Positions 17,639-26,489 of a stretch of 64,000 bases of DNA are shown one piece after another (the first letter of the stretch is position 1; the number at the start of each line of letters is the position of its first letter). Position numbers and translations under genes: made by a program. The stretch comes from a marine gamma proteobacterium HTCC2080. GTDB taxonomy: Bacteria > Pseudomonadota > Gammaproteobacteria > Pseudomonadales > Halieaceae. The stretch is taken from NCBI GenBank assembly GCA_000169115.1, contig AAVV01000009.1, positions 1 through 64,000 of the forward strand, given 5' to 3'. The notes below the pieces were generated by a model. It saw only the letters and a list, made by a program, of their open reading frames with translations. It did no database searches and was not told the origin of the DNA.

Positions 17639-18913
17639 CTATCGTGCCGCGGCCAAATCGTTAGCCAATTTCATTTGGCGCCTTGTGGCAGCGAAAACTG
17701 AAAGGTCGTCAGAGGTTTTTCCTTGTTCCCCAAGTAACAAAATTTGCTCGTAATACCAGTACTGCACGGCAAAGGTTCCTAAGGTCTTAAATAACGATAT
17801 TTTTTCGAGAATTTTCAGCCACCGAGGCAGTAGCGAAAGTGCATCCTCGTATCGGGGAAGCTGCTCCATGCCGGCGAGCAGCCGTTTAGGCGCATCGGTC
17901 ATGACGCACATAGGGCGTCCAATACCCACAACATCCGCAGACCCGCTTTCAAGGGCGCTCTCCATGGCGTCCAATCGTCTCAGGCCGCCGGTTACCATCA
18001 GCGGCATCGTTAGCTCTTTGCGCATCGCCTGCGCAAAATCTACGAAGTAGGCCTCCCGGGCTCGGGTTGATTGCGCTATTGCTTGGTTTTCAATGGGTTC
18101 GATGCCCTCTACATTCAGCAGTCGTGGTTGCTCGTAGGTACCCCCTGAGATTTCCAGTAGGTCGACTCCTGCAGCCTCCAGCCATTTGGCGACTTGCAGG
18201 CTCTCGGTGAAATCGAAACCACCCCGTTGAAAGTCGGCGCTATTGAGCTTTACGCCTACGGGAAATTCAGGGCCAACCGCGGCACGAACCGCATTGACTG
18301 ACTCCAGTAAAGCACGTGCACGATTCTCAAGGCTGCCGCCCCAGCGGTCGGTACGTTGATTGCTTCGGGGACTTAGGAATTGAGACAGTAAGTAGCCGTG
18401 CGCGCTATGGAGCTGAACGCCAGTGAAGCCGGCCTCCTTCAGCACTTTGGCGCAGCGTGCGAAGCCTGCGATAACGGCGTCAATATCTGCCTCAGTCATA
18501 GCGATGGGCTCACCAAATTGTCCCCCGGGCAGGCCCAGCTTTATGGGCGAGGGGGCCTTGGGCGTGGGGTTAATTATTTTTTGACACTGCCGTCCTGCGT
18601 GGCTGATCTGCGCCCAAAAATGGTTGCCGCTTCGTGTTCCTGCCGTTGCCCATGCCTTTAAGGCCTCTTTTGTGGCGGCATCCGGTTCTTCGTCTACAAC
18701 CACATTGCCAGGTCGTTCCAGGTGGTCTCGATCAATTTGCACGTTACCCGAGAGTAATAACCCTGCGCCGCCATCGCTCCAGATCCCATAGAGTTGATTC
18801 AGCGCAGCCCCGGGGACCCCAGTTGATCCGGCTAGCCCCTCGGTCATAGCAGCTTTGCAGATGCGATTGCTCAACGTCGCGCCACAGGGCAGGGTAAGTG
18901 ATTGCTCTATCAT
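17639..18913 (-). CDS. NADH:flavin oxidoreductase, Old Yellow Enzyme family
   Basis: 424 aa from the ATG at 18913, with AAGGA eight bases upstream; the longer frame to 18937 has no such site. TIM-barrel OYE features are SNRICKAAMTEGLA near the N-terminus, HFWAQISHAGRQ, the active-site GVQLHSAHGYLLSQFLSP, SNQRTDRWGGSLENR, and VTGGLRR with VGIGRP near the FMN phosphate site. The C-terminal 60 residues form an extra hydrophobic/basic tail. Such FMN enzymes reduce activated C=C bonds using NAD(P)H; some act on enoyl-CoA or terpenoid substrates. It lies 37 bases downstream of the PQQ-type dehydrogenase on the same strand. Confidence 0.88.
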   Translation of the reverse strand: MIEQSLTLPCGATLSNRICKAAMTEGLAGSTGVPGAALNQLYGIWSDGGAGLLLSGNVQIDRDHLERPGNVVVDEEPDAATKEALKAWATAGTRSGNHFWAQISHAGRQCQKIINPTPKAPSPIKLGLPGGQFGEPIAMTEADIDAVIAGFARCAKVLKEAGFTGVQLHSAHGYLLSQFLSPRSNQRTDRWGGSLENRARALLESVNAVRAAVGPEFPVGVKLNSADFQRGGFDFTESLQVAKWLEAAGVDLLEISGGTYEQPRLLNVEGIEPIENQAIAQSTRAREAYFVDFAQAMRKELTMPLMVTGGLRRLDAMESALESGSADVVGIGRPMCVMTDAPKRLLAGMEQLPRYEDALSLLPRWLKILEKISLFKTLGTFAVQYWYYEQILLLGEQGKTSDDLSVFAATRRQMKLANDLAAAR

Positions 18914-18950
18914 TTTATTTTCCTTGGTGGCCAGCAAGCGCTGTTTTGAG

Positions 18951-20066
18951 TTACTCGACGGCTGCAGTTTTTTCTAGGGGTGTAGATGTGATGTGGAAAA
19001 AGGCGCCTTCATCAGTCAAAACCGCAATACTGCCATCACTTAAAACCCGCACATCCCGAACTCGCCCCGTCACTTCGGGAAAGGGCTCGCTCTGCACAAA
19101 CCCGTTGCCCTCCGGTGCAAGACGATAGAGCTTTTGGTCAACTAAGGCTCCAGTAAGTAGCGATCCACCCCATCCTGAAAACGCTGTGGCGCGATAAATC
19201 GCAAGCCCCGATGTGGCAATACTGGGTACCCAATACATTACCGGCTGGGCCATGCCCTCGGCTTCGGTATAGGGAGAAATAATGGCGCCAGAATAATCTA
19301 AGCCGTAGGTAATTGCCGGCCAGCCGTAATTAGTGCCGGGGACAATGCGATTCAACTCATCGCCTCCTTTGGGCCCATGCTCCGCCATCCAGATGGTGCC
19401 CTCTACCGGATCGACCACTAAACCTTGAGGGTTTCTATGCCCATAACTGTAAACCCGTGGTGCAACATCTGGAAAAGGGTTGTCGGTGGGTGCGGTGCCA
19501 TCACTATTGATCCTCAGCAGCTTGCCTAGCTCGCTGTTTAAGCTTTGTGCCTGTTCTCGATATTCAAAACCTTCCCCAACGCTGAGAAGCAGGGTGCCAT
19601 CGGGCAAAAAAGCCAATTTACCGCCAAAATGTGCTGCCTTCTTCTTGCTGGGTTGAACTTCTAAAATGACTTCTGAATCAGACAGGAGATCTGCAGAAAG
19701 CTTGGCGCGCACAACGGTGGTGCGATTGGTGTCAGCATCACCGCCAGAATAAGAGAGATAAAGCCGCTGATTATTGGCAAACTCAGGATCAAGAATAACG
19801 TCTAACAACCCGCCTTGGCTCTTAAAAAACACCTTGGGAGTGCCGGATATTGTGGTGGTATTGCCTTTGTTATCTATGTGCAGAAGGCGGCCAGTTTTTT
19901 CAGTGACCAAGAAGCCATTATTGTCAGGCAGCTCTGCAATCGACCAAGGCTGTTCTAGCTCATCAGTAATGGTGGTAACTTGATAGTTGGCAGCTTCCAG
20001 CGAGAATGTTGCCAGAATCATTGCACCCAGTAATACGGTTTTGACGAAGTGTAAATTGGAAGGCAT
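18951..20066 (-). CDS. PQQ-dependent aldose sugar dehydrogenase family protein (YliI-like)
   Basis: 371 aa with a signal peptide (residues 1-25, MPSNLHFVKTVLLGAMILATF), so periplasmic. Six-bladed beta-propeller features of the soluble glucose/aldose dehydrogenase family are EQPWSIAELPD, GLLDVILDPEF, LAFLPDGTLLLSVGEG, SYGHRNPQGL, WMAEHGPKGGDELN, and GTNYGWP. The catalytic base His lies in AAHFGGKLAF. Homologues oxidise aldoses with PQQ and calcium. No PQQ biosynthesis gene is in this window. AAAGGA precedes the ATG. Likely co-transcribed with the Old Yellow Enzyme gene downstream. Confidence 0.9.
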   Translation of the reverse strand: MPSNLHFVKTVLLGAMILATFSLEAANYQVTTITDELEQPWSIAELPDNNGFLVTEKTGRLLHIDNKGNTTTISGTPKVFFKSQGGLLDVILDPEFANNQRLYLSYSGGDADTNRTTVVRAKLSADLLSDSEVILEVQPSKKKAAHFGGKLAFLPDGTLLLSVGEGFEYREQAQSLNSELGKLLRINSDGTAPTDNPFPDVAPRVYSYGHRNPQGLVVDPVEGTIWMAEHGPKGGDELNRIVPGTNYGWPAITYGLDYSGAIISPYTEAEGMAQPVMYWVPSIATSGLAIYRATAFSGWGGSLLTGALVDQKLYRLAPEGNGFVQSEPFPEVTGRVRDVRVLSDGSIAVLTDEGAFFHITSTPLEKTAAVE

Positions 20067-20159
20067 GGTGCATCCTTTAAGCTTATTTTTGATTCGTAGG
20101 GCCTAACTATAACCCCTTCGCAGTGCTGAATTAGCATTGCGACAAATAAGGAGCCGCTT

Positions 20160-20588
20160 GTGCGTGCTATCGCTGCTTACTTTCCAGCCACTTTAATGGC
20201 GTATTTATTAGCCAGCACCTTTTCGACGCTCATGATTATGGCAGGGCTAATGGAGATGGCTATGCCGGTTTCTGCCACTGATGTTGTGGCGGCGGTGTGG
20301 TTTGATTGGCTTGGGCTGCTGGGCTCGTATTTGCCGTTAGTGGCGATCGCATTTCTTATTGCGCTGCCGGTCGCGGGCCAATTACACGGTCGACTGGGCT
20401 TTCCTCGCCGTTTTATCTACGCCCTTGCGGGCTTTGTGGCTTTGATCGCTATTCATTTGATCTTGGAAGCAACCCTAGGACTGATTGGCTTTGCTGCCGT
20501 GAGGACCACCTTTGGTTTAATGGCACAGGGTGCCGCCGGGGGTTTGGCAGGGTGGCTTTATGCAAATTTATCTGGAGTAAAAGCATGA
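20160..20588 (+). CDS. Small polytopic membrane protein, unknown function
   Basis: 142 aa with about four membrane helices (near 5-30, 50-72, 83-105 and 110-135) and no soluble domain. Start is GTG at 20160, with AAGGAG seven bases upstream. I do not recognise a family. Its stop overlaps the start of the following TPR/hydroxylase gene (ATGA), so the two are translationally coupled and probably act together, for example as a membrane dock for the soluble enzyme (inference). Confidence 0.8.
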   Translation: MRAIAAYFPATLMAYLLASTFSTLMIMAGLMEMAMPVSATDVVAAVWFDWLGLLGSYLPLVAIAFLIALPVAGQLHGRLGFPRRFIYALAGFVALIAIHLILEATLGLIGFAAVRTTFGLMAQGAAGGLAGWLYANLSGVKA

Positions 20589-21769
20589 CGGAGGCTCAAT
20601 ATTTTCAGCAGGGAGTCGCTGAACTCCAGGCTGGACGGACCGCTGAAGCCTTGGCGATATTTCAGCAGGCTGTCGCTAGTAATGTGGCGACGCCCCGGTG
20701 CTGGCTAGGTTTGTCACTGGCAGCACTGACTCAGGGAAATGTACCCGAGGCCGAAAAAGCGGTAGATGCGGTCTTGGCAGCAGAGCCCCACAACATGCGC
20801 GCGTTGATTATCAAGGGCGATATTTTATTGGGTAAAGACGATTTTCAAAATGCGTCCTCCTATTACAATCTCATCCTTCGTCTTGCCACAAACCTGACGG
20901 ATATCCCGCCACAGCTAGCCTCAGATTTAGATCGAGTAGAAACTCGACTGCAGCAGCTGGGACAGATGTTTCAGCAGCATTTGTTTGATCGTCTGTCATC
21001 AGCGGGCTACCGCCGCAATCAGGCATCGGCGCGTTTCAATAACTCTCTCGATATGCTCTTGGGGCGTAAACAGCGACAAGATCCTGGATTGAAATTCCCT
21101 CAATCTCCCCACGCGTTTTATCTGGATGACGTTCCTTATTGCACATATTTCCCTACTGAACAGCTCCCTTGGATGGCGGATCTTGAGGCACATACAGATC
21201 TGATCGAAAGCGAGCTGAACGCTTTACTCGGTCAGTCATCCGACCAATTTTCGCCCTACGTACACAGCGGGTTAGAACAGCCACAAAATAGCGGAACGAC
21301 GTTACTTGATAGCGACGATTGGACTTCGGCGTTTCTTTGGCAGGATGGGATACAGCAGTCTGAGGTTCTTGCCTCCTGCCCGGAAACGGCGGCGCTCATG
21401 GCTGATCTACCTCTAACTATGATTGGCGGCTTGGCGCCTTCGGTGTTGTTTTCGAAGCTTGACGCTGGCGCCAAGATCGATCCCCATACGGGGCTATTGA
21501 ACTGTCGATTAATTTGTCATTTGCCTCTGACTGTCCCTAAGGGCTGTGGGCTGCGCGTTGGCGAGGATTCCCGAGAAACCCAGCGGGGCCGCAGCTGGGC
21601 ATTCGACGATAGCGTAAGTCATGAAGCTTGGAACAATGGGGATGAGCCTCGAACCATTTTGCTGTTCGACGTTTGGCGCCCAGAGCTCGATAGCGATGAA
21701 CGGCATTTGATAACCAGCGTACTTGAAGCGGTCTCTGGATTCGGTAAGGTAAGCCAGTCCGCGGGTTGA
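20585..21769 (+). CDS. TPR-domain aspartyl/asparaginyl beta-hydroxylase family protein
   Basis: 394 aa. Residues 1-100 hold tetratricopeptide-like helices (YFQQGVAELQAGRTAEALAI, then LGLSLAALTQGN). The C-terminal 110 residues form an AspH-type double-stranded beta-helix: first iron ligand H301 in IDPHTG, second H346 in SVSHEAWN, and 2-oxoglutarate-binding R365 in FDVWRPEL. Members hydroxylate Asp/Asn in proteins or lipids using Fe(II), O2 and 2-oxoglutarate. The frame is open from 20306, but the ATG at 20585 overlaps the upstream stop in ATGA and starts the family sequence. Target unknown. Confidence 0.9.
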   Translation: MTEAQYFQQGVAELQAGRTAEALAIFQQAVASNVATPRCWLGLSLAALTQGNVPEAEKAVDAVLAAEPHNMRALIIKGDILLGKDDFQNASSYYNLILRLATNLTDIPPQLASDLDRVETRLQQLGQMFQQHLFDRLSSAGYRRNQASARFNNSLDMLLGRKQRQDPGLKFPQSPHAFYLDDVPYCTYFPTEQLPWMADLEAHTDLIESELNALLGQSSDQFSPYVHSGLEQPQNSGTTLLDSDDWTSAFLWQDGIQQSEVLASCPETAALMADLPLTMIGGLAPSVLFSKLDAGAKIDPHTGLLNCRLICHLPLTVPKGCGLRVGEDSRETQRGRSWAFDDSVSHEAWNNGDEPRTILLFDVWRPELDSDERHLITSVLEAVSGFGKVSQSAG

Positions 21770-21849
21770 GACTTAGACATCAAATTTTGATACCTGTGGT
21801 TGGTGTAAGCAAATTGTAAAGCGGGTTTCATTAGGTCAGTGAGGATCCT

Positions 21850-22347
21850 ATGTTTTTAATTCGGAACGGTAATTTTTCCTGGCGGCCCTTTGTAAGCATA
21901 GGAATTTTATTTTTTTGGCTTTGCAGTGCACCCGCGACCCGAGCTGACTGGGTCGTTGGCGTGACTACCGATACCGAAACCGATGGAATTGGCGGCGTGG
22001 GCGAATATCATTGGCAGGAATTTGCCGCCGCTGGAGGATTTTCAGGCAACATTGCCGTTGCTGGACGCATTGATGACGATGGAGACGCTTGGGCCGGTGC
22101 TGGGGTGGCAGGTAGGTACCGAATCGGACGTCGATTTTTCATAGAGGGCAGCTTCATGCCCGGCTTCTATCATGCTGGAGATACCGAGCTAGGCGGATCT
22201 TTGCACTTTCGCTCCCTCATTGGTGCTGGCTTTGACATCAACGAAAATGCCGCCATTTCACTAACGATTGATCACATGTCAAACGGTAGTACGCAGACCC
22301 TGAATCCTGGGTCAGACGCGATTACTCTTCGCTTCTCTTTTCGTTGA
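21850..22347 (+). CDS. PagL-like outer-membrane lipid A 3-O-deacylase family protein
   Basis: 165 aa with a signal peptide (residues 1-32, cleavage near TRA/D). The mature part alternates polar and apolar residues as in a small beta-barrel. The C-terminal region DHMSNGSTQTLNPGSDAI has the H-x-S-N motif (H142, S144, N145) of PagL, whose His and Ser form the active site; a strand ending in LRFSFR closes the protein. PagL removes the 3-linked acyl chain of lipid A in the outer membrane and lowers its endotoxicity. Overall similarity beyond the motif cannot be measured here. LPS genes lie 4 kb downstream. Confidence 0.72.
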   Translation: MFLIRNGNFSWRPFVSIGILFFWLCSAPATRADWVVGVTTDTETDGIGGVGEYHWQEFAAAGGFSGNIAVAGRIDDDGDAWAGAGVAGRYRIGRRFFIEGSFMPGFYHAGDTELGGSLHFRSLIGAGFDINENAAISLTIDHMSNGSTQTLNPGSDAITLRFSFR

Positions 22348-22358
22348 GTCTTCAAGTA

Positions 22359-23561
22359 ATGCCTAAGACTCCTTCGGCTGAGCAGCCTCTGGCTGGGGTG
22401 AAAATTGTTGAACTGTCCACAATGGTTACCTGCTCACTGGCTGCCATGACCTTGCGCTCTCAGGGCGCTCAGGTGATTAAAGTGGAGCCGGTACGGGGCG
22501 GCGATCCCATGCGCAAACTGGGAAGCCAGAAGAATGGAACCTCGGCGCTGTTTCATAACTGCAACCGCGGTAAGCGCTCACTCGCCATTAATATCAAGCA
22601 TGAGATGGGCGTTGAAGCGGTAAAGCGATTGGCAGCCGGCGCAGACGTTGTTCTCAATAATTACCGGCCGGGTGTCATGACGCAGCTGGGCTTGGGTAGC
22701 GATACATTAAGGACCCTCAACTCACGTCTGATAAATGTTGCTGTGACGGGTTTTGGCACACGGGGGCCCCTGCGCGATCGGCCCGCTTATGATCATGTTA
22801 TCCAGGGTATAGCGGGTATCACGGGTTTGCAGGGCGGCGATGATGAATTCGCATTCGTGCGCATGCTGATGTGCGACAAGGTTACGGCGTACACAACGGC
22901 CCAAGCGGTGACCGCGGCATTACTGGCGCGACATTCGACGGGGGAGGGTCAGCATATTGATATTTCAATGCTGCATGCCTGTCTGGCTTTCATGTGGCCC
23001 GATGGCATGATGCATCGAACCTTGCACGATAGTGACGCGCTTCAGATGCCGCCTATATCTGAAAGCTACCAGACAATTCAGGGATCAGATGGCGCTGTCG
23101 CAGCGTCTATATTGATGGATCCCCATTGGGAGGCGGTGCTCACACTGGTGGGCCGTGAAGAGCTTAGATCTGATCCGCGATTTGCCACCGTCGCGTCACG
23201 TTTTATGCATCTGGGGGAGTTTTCAAGCGTCTTAAAGGATGGCATGCGCCATCTTAAGGTCGATGAAATTATGGCAGCCTTTGAGGCCGCCGATATCCCC
23301 AGCGCACCTTGTGAATCGAGGGATAGTCTTCCTAGAAACGCTCAAATTGAGGCACTGGGCCTCCTTGAAACATATGTAACCGAGAACTTGGGCCGCGTCA
23401 CAAGTCCGGCGCCGCCGATCCAGTTTTCGGGTATTGACAGTTCGTTAGCTGAACCCTCGCCGTCTCTTGGGGAGCACAGTATTGAAGTGATGACAGAACT
23501 GGGTTTTGCAGAGAGTCAGATAGGCGAGTTACTTGAGTCTGGAAAATTGGCCACGGCATAA
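22359..23561 (+). CDS. CaiB/BaiF family CoA-transferase (class III)
   Basis: 400 aa from the ATG at 22359; a TTG at 22344 overlapping the previous stop (TTGA) is possible. N-terminal LAGVKIVELSTMV, GAQVIKVEPVRGGDPMR, NRGKRSLAINIK and VLNNYRPGVM are standard for the family. The catalytic Asp falls in FVRMLMCDKVTAY, and GEGQHIDISML follows. These cytosolic enzymes move CoA between carboxylic acids or racemise 2-methylacyl-CoA. Acceptor here is unknown; neighbouring crotonase and LLM genes point to degradation of a branched or cyclic acid (inference). Starts within 12 bases of the preceding stop. Confidence 0.9.
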   Translation: MPKTPSAEQPLAGVKIVELSTMVTCSLAAMTLRSQGAQVIKVEPVRGGDPMRKLGSQKNGTSALFHNCNRGKRSLAINIKHEMGVEAVKRLAAGADVVLNNYRPGVMTQLGLGSDTLRTLNSRLINVAVTGFGTRGPLRDRPAYDHVIQGIAGITGLQGGDDEFAFVRMLMCDKVTAYTTAQAVTAALLARHSTGEGQHIDISMLHACLAFMWPDGMMHRTLHDSDALQMPPISESYQTIQGSDGAVAASILMDPHWEAVLTLVGREELRSDPRFATVASRFMHLGEFSSVLKDGMRHLKVDEIMAAFEAADIPSAPCESRDSLPRNAQIEALGLLETYVTENLGRVTSPAPPIQFSGIDSSLAEPSPSLGEHSIEVMTELGFAESQIGELLESGKLATA

Positions 23562-23597
23562 TTTTTCCAAGGGGCGACACGAGAGAAGAGGTTACCG

Positions 23598-24518
23598 ATG
23601 CCAAACTATTGTGACTTGGGGGCACTAGAGGGCTTTACCTGTGGTCAAGTCAGTGACCCCGTGGGTAAAACTGGAGTAACCGTGCTGCGCTTTGACGCGG
23701 GCGCGGTAGCGGCGGTGGACGTACGCGGTGCAGCGCCAGGGACTCGAGAAACCGATTTGTTGAAGCCGGAAAATTTGATCGATAAGGTTCATGCCATTGT
23801 CTTATCAGGAGGCAGTGTCTGGGGGCTAGATGCAATGAGCGGTGTTGTTCAAGTCCTTGAAGAGAGTGGCGTCGGCTTTGATACCGGTGTTGTGAGGGTG
23901 CCTATCGTCACCGGGGCCGTACTATTTGACCTCGGTGTGGGGAGTGCGAGCGCTCGCCCCGACATGCTGATGGGACGCAAAGCGGCCGAGGCGGCTACCG
24001 GGCGGCGCATCGAAACCGGTGCTGTTGGTGCCGGATGCGGCGCTACCCTAGGCAAGATATATGGCCGTGAATACGCATCAGCATCGGGTCTAGGGGTTCA
24101 TTGTATTTCTTTAGCCGATGGATTCTGTGTGGCAGCGATTGTGGCAGTGAACCCTTATGGTGAAGTGTTTGGTCATGATGGCAGGTTGGTGGGAGCGAGT
24201 ACCGCGCCTACTGCGCTGCGGGAGGAACAACATTACAGCGCTGCGGGTAATTTTCCTGGGACAAATACAACCATTGGCGCCATCGTCACAAATGCCACGC
24301 TGACCAAAACTGAAGCACTAAAGGTGGCGCAAATGGCCCATGACGGAGTCGCAAGGGCGATTCGCCCGGCTCACACTCTTTACGATGGCGATACGCTGTT
24401 TGCTGCGGCTACAGGTGCCCATGGATCTATGAATTTAAATCGACTGGGTATGCTCGCGGCAGATGCTGTTGAGGGTGCAATTCATAACGGTGTGCTCAGT
24501 TGCCAGGGTGAGTTATGA
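23598..24518 (+). CDS. P1 family (DmpA/NylC-type) self-processing peptidase
   Basis: 306 aa. The family N-terminus has GFTCGQVSDPVGKTGVTV and HAIVLSGGSVWGLDAMSGV (65-83). An Asn-Thr pair in FPGTNTTIGAIVTNA (N223/T224) lies where DmpA, BapA and NylC cut themselves to expose the nucleophile of the beta chain. Members hydrolyse beta-peptides, D-amino acid amides or nylon oligomers; the physiological substrate is usually unknown. No signal peptide, so cytosolic. AGAGG precedes the ATG. Same strand as and 36 bases after the CoA-transferase gene. Confidence 0.87.
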   Translation: MPNYCDLGALEGFTCGQVSDPVGKTGVTVLRFDAGAVAAVDVRGAAPGTRETDLLKPENLIDKVHAIVLSGGSVWGLDAMSGVVQVLEESGVGFDTGVVRVPIVTGAVLFDLGVGSASARPDMLMGRKAAEAATGRRIETGAVGAGCGATLGKIYGREYASASGLGVHCISLADGFCVAAIVAVNPYGEVFGHDGRLVGASTAPTALREEQHYSAAGNFPGTNTTIGAIVTNATLTKTEALKVAQMAHDGVARAIRPAHTLYDGDTLFAAATGAHGSMNLNRLGMLAADAVEGAIHNGVLSCQGEL

Positions 24519-24644
24519 CCTTTGATTTGGGACCAGTCTCCATGGCGGTGTGCTGCGTACAAAAGTCGTCTGATACCGAATATTCACCTGTGAACAGGTC
24601 TAAATACCACGGCGGCGTCTGACGAAATTAATGAGGAGGTTTGA

Positions 24645-25520
24645 ATGCGGTTTAGCTATCAAGTTGGAATGAGCGATGCCAACCATTATTTACCCTTGGC
24701 CAAGGCAGCCGAGGCTGCAGGTTATGACGGTATTACGATTCCTGACAGCATCTGTTATCCCCAAGAGTGCAGCTCGAAGTATCCGTACAACAAAGATGGC
24801 AGTCGGGAGTTTCTTGAGAGTGTGCCGTTTCTAGAAAGTTTGATAGCGGTCTCTGCGATGGCGGCGGTTACCGATACGATTCGTTTCGCAACTTTTGTGT
24901 ACAAACTGGCGGTGCGACAGGCACCTGTGGTGGCCAAGCAGGTGCAAAGTATTCAGCAGCTGTCCGATAATCGGTTTGATTTCGGTGTGGGTATTAGTCC
25001 ATGGGAAGAAGATTTTGCGGTTTGTGATGTTCCCTGGGAGCGCCGGGGAAAACGCTTTGACGAACAGCTGGCGATCTTGAAAGGTCTAGAAAGCGGTGAT
25101 TTCTTTAGCTTTGAAGGTGAGCTGCACAATATGCCAGCCAATAAAATGTGCCCCGCACCTACTGCGCCAACACCGATCTTGATGGGTGGGCACTCGGATC
25201 CGGCGCTGAAACGGGCCGCTCGCATCGGCGATGGTTGGATGTGTGCAGGGGCCGATATGGCGCAGTTAACCGATTACATTACAAAGCTTAATCACTGGCG
25301 AAAAGAGTACGGAACCGCTGAAAAGCCCTTCAAGATTTTCACTACGGGTCAAAATGCGTTTACCCCAGAGGGTATTGCTGAATTGGAAGCCCTAGGCGTG
25401 ACCGATGTTGTTATTGCCTTTCGCAACGTTTACGAATTAGAGCCTGATCACTCTCTGGAGAAAAAAATTCAAATGCTTAACTGGTATGCGACCGAGTTCA
25501 TTGGGCCCCACCGCGCCTGA
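24645..25520 (+). CDS. LLM class flavin/F420-dependent oxidoreductase
   Basis: 291 aa luciferase-like TIM-barrel. N-terminal LAKAAEAAGYDGITIPDS (36-53 region), RFATFVYKLAVRQAPVVAKQ, FDFGVGISPWEEDF, and TPILMGGHSDPALKRAARIGDGW are typical. The group includes F420- or FMN-dependent oxidoreductases that act on alcohols, secondary metabolites or alkanesulfonates. Which cofactor is used is not evident; no F420 biosynthesis gene is present here. A strong GAGGAGG lies six bases before the ATG. The gene stands 126 bases after the P1 peptidase. Confidence 0.88.
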   Translation: MRFSYQVGMSDANHYLPLAKAAEAAGYDGITIPDSICYPQECSSKYPYNKDGSREFLESVPFLESLIAVSAMAAVTDTIRFATFVYKLAVRQAPVVAKQVQSIQQLSDNRFDFGVGISPWEEDFAVCDVPWERRGKRFDEQLAILKGLESGDFFSFEGELHNMPANKMCPAPTAPTPILMGGHSDPALKRAARIGDGWMCAGADMAQLTDYITKLNHWRKEYGTAEKPFKIFTTGQNAFTPEGIAELEALGVTDVVIAFRNVYELEPDHSLEKKIQMLNWYATEFIGPHRA

Positions 25521-25668
25521 GGTTTTTGTTGGCGCCGTGATCGGTAGAAGCGCCAGATTACTGGCTGATTTTTAGTGCGGTTTTTTTGTTCACGGCAACC
25601 ATACCTCGTAGGCGTTTTCCTGAGATAAACTCAGTGACCTAACAATTACTCTGAGAGCGAATACTGCG

Positions 25669-26466
25669 ATGGATATCCTGACTGAACAGGACGGCGCAAT
25701 TTTGACGCTGACTTTGAATCGTCCCGAGCGACGTAACCCCATTACTGATTTGGTTATGGTCGACGCACTGGTCGATGCCCTTGAGGCGGCAGATGCGGAT
25801 CCAGCGGTACGCGTGGTGATTTTAACGGGTGCAGGGAAAGCTTTTTGCTCTGGGGGTGACCTTAGACAAATGCAAGCCGGGCCCGAAAGCTTGATTGGTG
25901 ACACACCAGAAGCAACAGCCGATAATTATCGTAAGGGCATTCAACGCATTCCCTTAGCCATTGAAGCTCTGAGGGTTCCAGTAATTGCGGCCGTGAATGG
26001 AGCTGCGATTGGTGCGGGCTGTGATTTAACCTGTATGTGTGATCTCCGTGTTGCCTCTACATCGGCGGTTTTTGCCGAGAGTTTCGTGAAACTAGGTTTA
26101 ATTCCCGGTGACGGGGGCGCTTGGTTGTTACCCCGTATTGTCGGCTTCTCTCGCGCCGCCGAAATGGCACTGACGGGTGACAAGATCGACGCCGAAACTG
26201 CGTTGGCATGGGGGTTGGTTTCACGAGTCGTAACACCTGAAGAGCTTTTGCCTACCTGTCATGCCCTGGCGCAACGGATTGCTGCAAACCCTCCGGGTGC
26301 AGTGGGCCTGGCACGAAAAATGTTACGCCAAGCCTGTGATCAAACCCTGGTTGAAGCTCTGAATACAGCGGCTAATAACCAAGGTGGTGCGCACCAGTCA
26401 CGGGATCACAGGGAAGCGGTTGAGGCCTTTCTTGAAAAGCGAACACCTCACTTCACCGGCGATTGA
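25669..26466 (+). CDS. Enoyl-CoA hydratase/isomerase (PaaG-like crotonase)
   Basis: 265 aa crotonase of standard length. Oxyanion-hole segments are FCSGGDLRQMQ (62-72 region) and NGAAIGAGCDLTCMCDLRVA. The loop FVKLGLIPGDGGAWLLPRIVG resembles PaaG-type isomerases, which carry an Asp there; the two glutamates of classical enoyl-CoA hydratase are not obvious (the GGGCEL position reads GAGCDL). An isomerase role may therefore fit better than hydratase. The last residues RTPHFTGD are common in the family. It ends 23 bases from the convergent waaA gene. Confidence 0.88.
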   Translation: MDILTEQDGAILTLTLNRPERRNPITDLVMVDALVDALEAADADPAVRVVILTGAGKAFCSGGDLRQMQAGPESLIGDTPEATADNYRKGIQRIPLAIEALRVPVIAAVNGAAIGAGCDLTCMCDLRVASTSAVFAESFVKLGLIPGDGGAWLLPRIVGFSRAAEMALTGDKIDAETALAWGLVSRVVTPEELLPTCHALAQRIAANPPGAVGLARKMLRQACDQTLVEALNTAANNQGGAHQSRDHREAVEAFLEKRTPHFTGD

Positions 26467-26489
26467 TTTATGACGTTTTACGATATCCG

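Noticed and set aside
25521-25668. GC-rich imperfect hairpin followed by T-rich sequence after the LLM gene
   Set aside because: The stem is only five base pairs with a long loop, and the T runs lie more than twenty bases away, so a terminator is not supported.
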